Source: Candidatus Obscuribacter sp.
GTDB taxonomy: Bacteria; Cyanobacteriota; Vampirovibrionia; Obscuribacterales; Obscuribacteraceae
Direction: 5' to 3'
DNA: 45,852 nt
Assembly: GCA_021772095.1 (NCBI GenBank)
Contig: JADYXR010000267.1
Coordinates: 1 to 45,852, forward strand
Every line of letters begins with the position of its first letter. The first letter of the stretch is position 1. The notes beneath the pieces are model-generated. The model did not search any database and was not told where the DNA came from. It saw only the letters and a program-made list of their open reading frames with translations. Below are positions 9,067 to 17,203 of the stretch, piece by piece. Position numbers and translations under genes: made by a program.

Positions 9067-11286
9067 ATGAGTCAGGAAACAGATCTCTCGGCTTTATACG
9101 GCTCGGTCGGCTGGTTAGTCGATCGGACTAGTCAAAATCGACAGATTTTGGGAACCGTCTGGCTGGTCAGAACCCAGGTGGCGATTGCCTGTACGCATAC
9201 CCTGATTCCGTATTTCGATATTCCGGAGGCTCTGGGTGTCGACTTTCCGCATGTTAGCAAGAGATATGGCGTCAAGGAAATTCTGCCGCACAGTTTTTAC
9301 GATCCGTGGCTTGTGAAGCGGACGTATCAGCAAACGCCTATCTATCCGTCTCATGAACTGGCGGTGGCGACAAACAACATATCGGCATTGACGTTGAATC
9401 CGACGCCGACGCCCCTCGACAAAAACGTTGTCGAGAAAGTGACGCGCATGTTGACGCGCGCGATGCCGGATGAAGAATCGACGCTTTCGGGTTCCGCCAA
9501 TCAAGTTCAAATTACGTCGATTATTCAAACGCTGCTGAGTAACCGAAACAATCAAGGAACGCTGACTCTTTTCGATTCGCACAACAATCCTGTCGCCCGG
9601 TTTTACCTGCGCGAGAATCAACTGACTCACGTTCGTTACGCCCATCTGGTCAACGAAGAAGCGCTGTACAAGCTGCTTACGATGGTCTCGGAAGAAGAGG
9701 CGTTTCAATTCACTTTCACTTACGATTACGAACCTGAATGGACGAAGTTTCCGCCCATGCAGAAGTCCACAGCTGGTCTTTTGCTGGAAGCGTACACGCG
9801 CATGGAATCGTATCAGCAAATTATTGGTGAGTTTGGCAAAAACTTCAACATCGTGATATCACAGGCGGTGCCCACGTTAAATCTGGAACCACTGCCGCTG
9901 GAGATCCGCCCCGCTGTCGCCTGCACGTGGAACCACGTTCGCTACGGCATGCCGCTCGGGCGCTTATTGAAATCGTGCAACTTTGATGGCAGCACCATCA
10001 TGTACGCGCTCAAATATCTGCGCGAAACCGGTCAGGTCAACGGTCACGAATACGCACCAGCCACGCATATCCCGCCCGCCAAGCTGACGATCGCAAACAA
10101 CTGCTCGCTCGACCGCGGCACGCCTATAAGCAGCATCAGTCTCGATCCAGAAACGAGATTACCAATCGTCGAAACAGGATTTATTCTCGACTTCTTCTCC
10201 GCCAAAGGCGAGAACCATTATGTGCACTCGATTGGTTTGCCGATAACGGCATCAGGCGCGCCGCTCCTGGTCAACGGTGAAGTGGTCGGCGTTCACTTCG
10301 GAATTTTGACCGAAGGAGTCGAGCAATATGCAGACTGGATTCACCCGTCACTGGCAATTGCAGGCGATCAAGTCTATCAATGCCTAGACCTCAATCCGCA
10401 GATGAAGACCGGAGAGGTTCTTGCATTTACACCGCCTAACGTCGGAGACCGGCTCACTAACGCGGATATCGAAAGCAGCTTCCAGCTGGACGCAATAGAT
10501 GTGACACCGGATATGGCATCAGGCTGGGGACGCACGGCCATGGCACAAGAGGAACTTGGGTCGGAGCAAGCGCAGCCAATATCCTCGATGTCTCCCAGAG
10601 ACCGTCGTGCCGAAGATCGCGCGCGGCAGACCGGAGAGTCCCCGGTGACAGTCAAGCAACCCGATCAATCAGACACCGGATCGTTCAAGAAAAAATCCGG
10701 GTTCTTTGACACCATCGGCAATATGTTCAAAAAGGGCAATGGTCTCGACAATGACGCCTTTGAAGTAAACTTGCTGCGCCAGGGATTGGACAGCGATCGC
10801 TTTGAAAAAATCTCGGTATCGTCCGCGGTGCGCGCCGGCGATACGGTCAGAGTGCGGCTTAAATTTGTTGGAAACAGTTATGCCGCAGTTTTGCTGAAAA
10901 CAACAAACGAAGAAGCAGTCAGGCTGATATATCCGGAGTCACCGGCGTACGAAGAGCAGCTCGTTAAAGGCAGCACAATCGAAGTGCCGAACCAGTATAC
11001 TGAGCCATCGAGTTACGGTCGCAAGAAAGTGTTCTCGGGCATCCCGGTCAACACGACGGATGGAACTGATGCCGTCATGGTGATTTCCGGAGTGCAACCA
11101 CTGGTGGTGCGCTTGTTTGAACTGGGTCCGGATCGCGTGTTCAATTTCGTATCCGAAACTCTTGGTTCGGAGCAAGCCGGCAAGTTTTATATAAACAGAA
11201 TGGAAATTACCAGAGCCGACGCGACTCTACATGATCCGCAGAACGTTGTGACCATATGCATACTGCAACTCCGTCACAGCGGATAG
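9067..11286 (+). CDS. Protein with trypsin-like protease halves split by a PATAN/DUF4388-like insertion, plus a C-terminal DUF4384-like domain
   Basis: 739 residues, no signal peptide or transmembrane segment. The N-terminal 108 residues resemble the first barrel of a trypsin-like peptidase: a strand GTVWLVRTQVAIACTHTLIP with His44 at the catalytic position, then HELAV (97-100), where the usual Asp is Glu97. A second half follows at about 365-425, with TASGAPLLVNGEVVGVHFG placing Ser396 in an x-x-S-G-x-P setting. Between them, about 140-335, is a PATAN/DUF4388-like region (QGTLTLFDSHNNPVARFYLR, then ENQLTHVRYAHLVNEEALYK) of the kind found in two-component and gliding systems. A charged, probably disordered linker (480-560) leads to a beta-rich C-terminal domain (GDTVRVRLKFVGNSYAAVLL) similar to DUF4384. 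The start has no clear ribosome site. Whether it is an active protease is uncertain because of the Glu. Confidence 0.65.
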   Translation: MSQETDLSALYGSVGWLVDRTSQNRQILGTVWLVRTQVAIACTHTLIPYFDIPEALGVDFPHVSKRYGVKEILPHSFYDPWLVKRTYQQTPIYPSHELAVATNNISALTLNPTPTPLDKNVVEKVTRMLTRAMPDEESTLSGSANQVQITSIIQTLLSNRNNQGTLTLFDSHNNPVARFYLRENQLTHVRYAHLVNEEALYKLLTMVSEEEAFQFTFTYDYEPEWTKFPPMQKSTAGLLLEAYTRMESYQQIIGEFGKNFNIVISQAVPTLNLEPLPLEIRPAVACTWNHVRYGMPLGRLLKSCNFDGSTIMYALKYLRETGQVNGHEYAPATHIPPAKLTIANNCSLDRGTPISSISLDPETRLPIVETGFILDFFSAKGENHYVHSIGLPITASGAPLLVNGEVVGVHFGILTEGVEQYADWIHPSLAIAGDQVYQCLDLNPQMKTGEVLAFTPPNVGDRLTNADIESSFQLDAIDVTPDMASGWGRTAMAQEELGSEQAQPISSMSPRDRRAEDRARQTGESPVTVKQPDQSDTGSFKKKSGFFDTIGNMFKKGNGLDNDAFEVNLLRQGLDSDRFEKISVSSAVRAGDTVRVRLKFVGNSYAAVLLKTTNEEAVRLIYPESPAYEEQLVKGSTIEVPNQYTEPSSYGRKKVFSGIPVNTTDGTDAVMVISGVQPLVVRLFELGPDRVFNFVSETLGSEQAGKFYINRMEITRADATLHDPQNVVTICILQLRHSG

Positions 11287-11377
11287 CTTTAATGTTTTGT
11301 CCGCAGCACCTGTGAATTTGTGGAGCTGCCACGACTGCTATACTGTTCGCTTGTTTGTAGCTTGGAGGATGGAATCA

Positions 11378-11719
11378 GTGACGAAAAGAAAAACAACCCT
11401 CGCGGTGGCAGCCACCTTAGCGCTTCTTCTGGCATGCTCGCCATTATTACCATCGGAAGCGAAGAAGTGGACGGTCACTCAACGTCTGGAAAAGATTTCA
11501 AAAGAAATCGATGAAGGCAGAACTGGAAATGAACTCACCGTCAAACAAGTCGATGATCTCAAAAAAGAAATCTCCAACATAAAAGAGCGCATGGAAGGCA
11601 TGAAGGCGAAAAATGCCAACAAGCTCAGCATTCCTGACACAAACAAAATCCACAAAGAATTGAATGACCTCAGCGTCAGAACGCTAAAGCTTCGTCTCGA
11701 TAACGTCTATAAGACATAA
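11378..11719 (+). CDS. Small exported helical protein
   Basis: I place the start at a GTG (11378) because GGAGG lies exactly 9 bases upstream; an in-frame ATG at 11369 directly abuts that site and is too close. The 113-residue product then begins with a textbook signal peptide (MTKRKTTLAVAATLALLLAC). The Cys at residue 20 is followed by SPLLPSEA, so signal peptidase I cleavage after SEA or a lipoprotein are both possible. The mature part is highly charged and helical, with heptad-like spacing in EISNIKERMEGMKAKN, suggesting a coiled coil. Function unknown. It ends with a strong intrinsic terminator 32 bases after the stop. Confidence 0.75.
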   Translation: MTKRKTTLAVAATLALLLACSPLLPSEAKKWTVTQRLEKISKEIDEGRTGNELTVKQVDDLKKEISNIKERMEGMKAKNANKLSIPDTNKIHKELNDLSVRTLKLRLDNVYKT

Positions 11720-11751
11720 ACGATCGACTGAGCACTTCGAACGATTTTAAG

Positions 11752-11783
11752 GGGGCTGTCTATTATCTAGACAGCCCCTTTTT
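11752..11783 (+). terminator. Intrinsic terminator after the small exported protein gene
   Basis: An 11-bp perfect stem (GGGGCTGTCTA, loop TTATC, TAGACAGCCCC) is followed directly by five T residues. It closes the plus-strand unit before the convergent pgm gene. Confidence 0.93.
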
Positions 11784-11896
11784 AGCGTCACAGGTTTGGT
11801 TGAAGCTGAGCAACCCGTTTAATCTCGCTGGCGTTGCTCGGGCGGCTGGGTTTCAAAAGGTCCGCGTCGGGTACGCGTTTCTAATTCGCCACGTTT

Positions 11897-13549
11897 TTAC
11901 ACTGCCACCGCCGACGATAGCACTTTCGTAACCAGCGCACGTGCTTCATCTTGTATTTCACGAAGGTGTTTTTCGCCTTTGAAGCTTTCCGCGTAGATTT
12001 TGTAGATGTCCTCAGTACCTGACGGACGTGCTGCAAACCAGCCATTCTCCGTAACTACTTTGAGACCACCAATCGGCGCGTTGTTGCTCGGTGCATTCGT
12101 TAACTTCTCAATGATCTTCTCGCCGGCAAATTCAGAATCAGTTATTTGATCGGCGGAAAGCTTTTTGAAGTTAGCTTTTTGTTCAGGTGACGCAGGCGCT
12201 TCGACGCGCTCGTAGACTGGCGCTCCGAATTCTTCGGTCAATGCCTGGTAGTGTTTATATGGATCTTGGCCTGTGGTGGCGAGAATTTCCGCCGCCAATA
12301 ACGCCAGAATAATTCCATCTTTGTCGGTCGTCCAGACTGTTCCATCTTTGCGAAGGAATGACGCTCCAGCGCTTTCTTCACCGCCGAATCCGAGCGAACC
12401 ATCACTCAGTCCATCGACAAACCATTTGAATCCAACCGGTACTTCTACCAATTTCCTTCCTAGTTTGTTCGCGACTCTATCGATCATGCTGCTCGATACA
12501 ACTGTTTTACCAACACCAGCGTCTTTGCGCCAACCGGTTCTCGTCTTGAACAAATACTCAATTACTACCGAGAGGTAATGGTTTGGATTCATCAAACCAC
12601 CAGTCGGAGTCACGATTCCGTGCCTATCGTGGTCGGTGTCGTTAGCAAAAGCGATATCATATTTGTCTTTCAATTTAACCAGGCTTGCCATCGCATATGG
12701 TGACGAACAATCCATTCGAACTTTGCCGTCCCAGTCCACACTCATAAAAGAGAATGTCGGATCGACGGCTGAATTTACCAACTCGATCGGCAATTTGTAC
12801 TGCTCGATCAATCGCGCCCAGTAACCGACTCCGGCGCCACCAAGCGGATCGACAGCACCCTTTATTTTGGCGCCATGAATCGCATCAATATCTACAACTG
12901 AATTCAGTTGATCGATGTACAATTTGCCATAATCAAATTCCTGAGTGGTCGACGCTTTTTGCGCGGCACTGAATGAAATGGTTTTGACATTTTTCATTCC
13001 GTTGGCAAGATATTCGTTTGCTTTCTTCTCAACCCAGCCTGTGATGTTGGTATCAGCTGGTCCACCGGAAGGCGGATTATATTTGAAGCCACCATCTTCG
13101 GGTGGATTGTGGGACGGCGTGATCACAATCCCGTCTGCCAAGCCGCTCTTTCTGCCTTTGTTGTAATTGATAATCGCCAGCGAAATCGACGGCGTCGGAG
13201 TGTAGCCACCATAACTGTCCACCATCACGGTGACATCATTGGCAGCCAGAACACAGAGGGCGCTAGCAAAAGCTGGTTCTGACAGAGCATGAGTGTCGAT
13301 GCCGATGTATAGCGGTCCTGTAAAACCCTGCTCTTTGCGATAATCACAAATCGCCTGAGTGATCGCCAAAATGTGATCTTCATTGAAAGCTTTCTTGAAA
13401 GCTGAACCACGGTGTCCAGAGGTTCCAAAAGCAACGCGCTCCGCCGGATCCGACACATCAGGCTTGTCGAGATAGTAAGACGTTATCAACTTCGGAACGT
13501 TGACAAGCATATCGGGCTGCACAAGCTTTCCAGCAAACGGGCTTAACAT
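11897..13549 (-). CDS. pgm: Phosphoglucomutase (alpha-D-glucose phosphate-specific)
   Basis: 550 residues, close to the length of E. coli Pgm (546). It interconverts glucose 1-phosphate and glucose 6-phosphate through a phosphoserine enzyme in the cytoplasm. Visible motifs: substrate-entry FGTSGHRGS (41-49), catalytic Ser146 in TPSHNP, magnesium-binding DTDHD (Asp304, 306, 308), sugar-recognition GGEESAG (389-395) and the C-terminal phosphate-binding RPSGTEDIYKIYAES. All key residues are intact. The start at 13549 has GGAGGAG 7 bases upstream. Its neighbour on the same strand is a beta-amylase, so the pair fits use of storage glucan, though a likely terminator separates them. Confidence 0.95.
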   Translation of the reverse strand: MLSPFAGKLVQPDMLVNVPKLITSYYLDKPDVSDPAERVAFGTSGHRGSAFKKAFNEDHILAITQAICDYRKEQGFTGPLYIGIDTHALSEPAFASALCVLAANDVTVMVDSYGGYTPTPSISLAIINYNKGRKSGLADGIVITPSHNPPEDGGFKYNPPSGGPADTNITGWVEKKANEYLANGMKNVKTISFSAAQKASTTQEFDYGKLYIDQLNSVVDIDAIHGAKIKGAVDPLGGAGVGYWARLIEQYKLPIELVNSAVDPTFSFMSVDWDGKVRMDCSSPYAMASLVKLKDKYDIAFANDTDHDRHGIVTPTGGLMNPNHYLSVVIEYLFKTRTGWRKDAGVGKTVVSSSMIDRVANKLGRKLVEVPVGFKWFVDGLSDGSLGFGGEESAGASFLRKDGTVWTTDKDGIILALLAAEILATTGQDPYKHYQALTEEFGAPVYERVEAPASPEQKANFKKLSADQITDSEFAGEKIIEKLTNAPSNNAPIGGLKVVTENGWFAARPSGTEDIYKIYAESFKGEKHLREIQDEARALVTKVLSSAVAV

Positions 13550-13668
13550 CGCAATCTCCTCCGATCAACGCGAACCTCACCTGCGCGCCGAACACGGATA
13601 CGCGGTGCAGGCGTATAGCATAGCCCATTTTATATACCGAGCATCAGCAATTCCGGATATGTTTATAT

Positions 13669-13693
13669 TGAAAAATACAGACGCCTCCGTCTG
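13669..13693 (-). terminator. Probable intrinsic terminator after the beta-amylase gene
   Basis: On the minus strand CAGACG, a 4-base loop and CGTCTG form a 6-bp GC-rich hairpin followed by TATTTTTC. It lies about 84 bases beyond the beta-amylase stop and 120 bases before the pgm start. The short stem keeps confidence moderate. Confidence 0.6.
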
Positions 13694-13776
13694 GATCGCA
13701 TGGTCGACCAGGTTTAATTGCAACCAGCGAATTCGTTTGGCTGTTCTGAATCAAACTGTTTAATTCAAACAATCTT

Positions 13777-16700
13777 CTACTTCGCTTCCGGTAGAGCCTC
13801 GGCTGCGGCGTTCGCTGCTTTAACAGCCTTGACCATTTCAGCAAGACGCGTGCGTCCGACTTCGGTGTTCAGAACCTCGCCGCCGAGTCGAAGCAAAGTC
13901 AGACCTTCATATCTGCCGTTTGGATTGCCCGGCAATTTGAGGAAGCTCTGCATTCTGTCCCACGATGCGTTGTCGCTCAGCGTGAATGAAAGTGCGTTCT
14001 CGCCCTTGAGATGCAGACCTTGACGGTTCGATTCCTGACCAACCCATGACGCCAATGAGTCCGGCATCGACTTCACGCCCCGTCCGTCTTGACCATCAGC
14101 CAATTCGAGAGCGGTGAAGTGTGGTACCACTCGTGATTTGGATCCTGGTTTTTGTACGTCTCTAAACATCTCCATCAATGGTCGGTAACCGTGCCCGGTT
14201 TCGGAGGAGGCCCAGTCACCACGGCTGGTGCGGATCAAACCGGCATTAAGCTCAGCAAGCCGATCTCCTGGTACGTACTGATCGCCCTGTCGCTCGCCGA
14301 CGCGCCAGCGAATGCCCGGCACTTTGGCACCAATATCGATACCAGCAAATGGCGCATTGTTGCTGCCGAATACGTCGACGGCGGTTCCGAGAACTTGCCT
14401 GCCATGCTCGATTAGCGAATTGCTGTAGAAGTCGAAGAAGTCTTTGCCGTACTGCGACTTCGCGTGCTCTCCATTGGCGAAGAAGTGCTCCGGTGTTTGC
14501 GGCGGAACGATGCTCGCCGCTTTTGGATCGCCCCATGCTTCTTTCGCTTTGGCCTCGCTGCCGTATTTCGCTACAGCGAAGTCCCGGAAGGCTTTCACGG
14601 CCACTTCCGAATAAGATTGCAATGCGCCGCGAGTTGGGTAGCCGGTATTACGATCGTGTGAATTATATGATGGATAGCGAATCTCGCCAGCCGGTCCAAG
14701 GCTGACATTGATCTCGGAAAAGTCATTGCGACGATTAGCGAAATGAGTTTGGAATGCTTCCATGAAAGCGCGATATCGCGGCAGAACATGCGGAGTCGCC
14801 CAGGCGGACACGTACTCAGGACTTTTGTTTCCTTGTTCACTCACGTACTTCGCGTAATCAGGGTTTTTAGAACCGGCTCTGGCAGCCACATCATTCCAAA
14901 CCCAAAACGGAATCGGCACGAAAACATTGTCACCGATATTGCCGCCACATTGATGCAGCGAAAGAATCGGGATGGTCTTCAAACCATGATCGCGAATCCG
15001 ATCGAAGGCGTGCTCATAATATGGGAATACAAATTTGCCAGGCTTCGGCTCGACTAGTCCCCACCACACATCGATACTGACACCGTCTACGCCGGCTTTC
15101 TTCGCAGCAGCCAGCTCACGGTCGAATGCCGCCCACGCTTCTTTGTTGGCTGGGTCGAGCGGCTTCTCCATATTGCCCACCGCCAGTGGTGCCATCAAAT
15201 TGATCGTAATTTGAGGTCCGGCAAGGCGAGTCATTTCCCCGAGCGACTTGTATGTCGCGGGGTCCAGTTTATAAGTGTTCTCCGAGATTAAGCGAAGCTT
15301 GCCCTTGCCGTTCGAGTCCATGATCACTGGACCAGTCGACTCCGGAAACGCGTGAGCTTTACGCATACTTTCCGGAAGCATCTCCGGAAAACATGTTGCC
15401 AGAATACTTTTGCCAGGGACCAGCCTGATACCGTTACCGTTGGCATCCGGCTTGTTGTGCGCGACTTGAAGGGTTGTTTCCGGACCTTGTTTATTGAAGA
15501 ACAAAACCTTTTTGACTTCGCGCACTGTTGCAGTCGCACTGGTTTTTTCACCTCTGGAGAACAGATCCAGCGAAGTGCGGTCACCGGTAACAACGAAATC
15601 GCGCCTGCCGACCTGCGGTTTGATACCAGCTGAAACGAGGACACTATTGGCGGTGACATCGAGATTGCTTATCTTGTGTCCCAAGTTTTTGTAGAAGCGC
15701 GGATCAGAACCCTTGATTCCGAATCCGGCACCAAGCGCTCCAACGCCGCCATCAAGGGCAGCGTGCCTCAAAACCTTGCTGATGTCGAGTTGTTCGCCGG
15801 CGGTTTGCTGCCGGATAATTTCGCCGGAGCCACCATTTACGATACCGAATGAAGCGCCCATCGACATGCCTGAAGCCAATTGACTCTTGCGCAACGCGCC
15901 ACCGGTCATCTTATTGGCTGCACCGAAGAGTCCTTCTCCAACGACGAATGTGGCGGCGTCGTAAGCCAACAATGCCGGATTAACGACTTCAAGTTTCAGT
16001 TTCGCCATTCCCGCAGATGGATTTTCAATCATCTCTCGGCTGAACACTACTTCAGCACCACGGTTGATAGCACCCATGGCGACGCCCTTACCGGCAGCGA
16101 AGTTTAAATTCCTCGAACTATAAGTGAACAGGCTTCTAACCGCCGCGCCTTTGGCACCACCAATTGCGAAGTCGAACGAACCATCAACCAAACCTTGATC
16201 TGTTCTTACGTTGTCCAATCCGTATAAAGCGACTGCACTGTACATGCCGATTTTGGGACTGGCGAACAAACTTGCCGTTTTCAGAAACTCAGCAGTGTAA
16301 TAATTGACCTGGTTTTTAGTCTCGACATTTTTAAATACAGGTTCGGTTACGGTGTTGATACCGCTCTCCAGGAGTGTCTTCGGCGGCTCCGCAGGCATGA
16401 AATTTTTGTACGAATAACTGGCGATCCCATTTGTGAAATACGGAGAGAAATCAATTGGTTTCGTCTCCGGCTCGCCGGGCACGAATGATATTGTGCGAAC
16501 TAACTTGTTATGGTCGGCGACTTGGACTTTGACGCCATCGATCGGAAGCTTGCCCGCCGCCGGAGCCGTGCTCGGGTCAGTTGAAACTTTTGCATCGGCA
16601 GATAGAACCTTGCTGGTATCAGTTGAAACGGTTGCAGCCGCAGATTGAACTTTGCTGGTATCACTGGAAACTTTTGCATCTGCTCCATTTCCACCAGGCG

Positions 16701-16872
16701 CAGAAGTCTTATCCATAGGCTTGGCATCAGCGTTTGCAACTTTAACTGCTGGCGTTTCAACCCTATAAGCAGCATCAAATAATTGTTCAGAAGTCGATTT
16801 GGTTGGCGTCGAGATTGGAGGTTTTTCCAGGAGCACTGCGGCTCTACTGGCGCTAAGACTAACATCCACCAT
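13777..16872 (-). CDS. Family 14 glycoside hydrolase (beta-amylase) with long unknown N-terminal region
   Basis: 1031 residues, about twice a normal beta-amylase. Residues about 553-940 are a GH14 barrel, which releases maltose from the non-reducing ends of alpha-1,4-glucans. Diagnostic segments are VDGVSIDVWWGLVEPKPGKF (595-614), LSLHQCGGNIGD (638-649), the general acid Glu730 in GPAGEIRYPSY and the base Glu874 in LAELNAG. Both catalytic Glu are present. The N-terminal half has no signal peptide. It holds a Ser/Thr/Ala/Lys repeat stretch (64-104), then a Gly/Ala-rich, partly hydrophobic region (145-400) and a beta-rich part (400-545), none of which I recognise. The start at 16872 is weakly supported. 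The gene lies between pgm and a sodium:solute symporter gene, consistent with glucan breakdown. Location of the enzyme (cytoplasm or exported by a non-Sec route) is unclear. Confidence 0.88.
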   Translation of the reverse strand: MVDVSLSASRAAVLLEKPPISTPTKSTSEQLFDAAYRVETPAVKVANADAKPMDKTSAPGGNGADAKVSSDTSKVQSAAATVSTDTSKVLSADAKVSTDPSTAPAAGKLPIDGVKVQVADHNKLVRTISFVPGEPETKPIDFSPYFTNGIASYSYKNFMPAEPPKTLLESGINTVTEPVFKNVETKNQVNYYTAEFLKTASLFASPKIGMYSAVALYGLDNVRTDQGLVDGSFDFAIGGAKGAAVRSLFTYSSRNLNFAAGKGVAMGAINRGAEVVFSREMIENPSAGMAKLKLEVVNPALLAYDAATFVVGEGLFGAANKMTGGALRKSQLASGMSMGASFGIVNGGSGEIIRQQTAGEQLDISKVLRHAALDGGVGALGAGFGIKGSDPRFYKNLGHKISNLDVTANSVLVSAGIKPQVGRRDFVVTGDRTSLDLFSRGEKTSATATVREVKKVLFFNKQGPETTLQVAHNKPDANGNGIRLVPGKSILATCFPEMLPESMRKAHAFPESTGPVIMDSNGKGKLRLISENTYKLDPATYKSLGEMTRLAGPQITINLMAPLAVGNMEKPLDPANKEAWAAFDRELAAAKKAGVDGVSIDVWWGLVEPKPGKFVFPYYEHAFDRIRDHGLKTIPILSLHQCGGNIGDNVFVPIPFWVWNDVAARAGSKNPDYAKYVSEQGNKSPEYVSAWATPHVLPRYRAFMEAFQTHFANRRNDFSEINVSLGPAGEIRYPSYNSHDRNTGYPTRGALQSYSEVAVKAFRDFAVAKYGSEAKAKEAWGDPKAASIVPPQTPEHFFANGEHAKSQYGKDFFDFYSNSLIEHGRQVLGTAVDVFGSNNAPFAGIDIGAKVPGIRWRVGERQGDQYVPGDRLAELNAGLIRTSRGDWASSETGHGYRPLMEMFRDVQKPGSKSRVVPHFTALELADGQDGRGVKSMPDSLASWVGQESNRQGLHLKGENALSFTLSDNASWDRMQSFLKLPGNPNGRYEGLTLLRLGGEVLNTEVGRTRLAEMVKAVKAANAAAEALPEAK
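16561..16683 (-). repeat. 14-residue (42-bp) imperfect tandem repeat inside the beta-amylase gene
   Basis: Residues 64-104 repeat a unit like AKVSSDTSKVQSA with a period of 14 residues for about 2.9 copies (Asp71, Asp85, Asp99 in register). The DNA repeats too, with TTTGCTGGTATCA recurring on the plus strand. It is probably a flexible, variable-length linker. Confidence 0.75.
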
Positions 16873-17203
16873 TTGCCACCATCCTTATAGAACGATGACA
16901 AAGTATTCTCAAAAACTGGCTAACGCAAAGCATTTTACTTACCCGCTCGGTTCACTGTAGGGGTGAAAAAAAGCCGACGACACCAGAGGGATGGTGCGCC
17001 TGAGCAACGAGAGAAAGAAAACTTGTGTCGTGCTGCGTCGGGCGACGTGCACTCGTCCAACAGCTAGCCTCAACTGTTATACAGTTGGGCGCTCGGTGGC
17101 TCGGGTTTCAATCCCTGAATTTTAATTGGGTGAACTGCGATGCCCTAGTTTAGTGTAAAGTTTCGTATGTCCTCAATGGGAATTCCCCCACTGAGGTGCA
17201 GAT
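16873..17203 (-). promoter_or_regulatory. Structured 331-base gap between symporter and beta-amylase genes
   Basis: Three structures are visible. Read on the minus strand, a 10-bp hairpin with one G-U pair (17171-17196) comes soon after the symporter stop but lacks a U-run. A 7-bp palindrome CAACTGT/ACAGTTG with a 3-base loop lies at 17071-17087. A terminator-like element ends in seven U residues (plus-strand A run, 16966-16972). Its last arm can pair locally (CACCA with TGGTG, 16981-16996) or with either of two upstream segments (17025-17031 and 17036-17043), so the pairings compete. It could be a plain terminator for the symporter gene or a conditional one controlling the beta-amylase gene. 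Confidence 0.4.

Noticed and set aside
17050..17120. tRNA-like look: a stem with loop GTTATAC and a GGGTTTCAATCCC hairpin
   Set aside because: No D-arm, no 7-bp acceptor stem and no properly placed T-loop. The first stem is better read as a simple palindrome.
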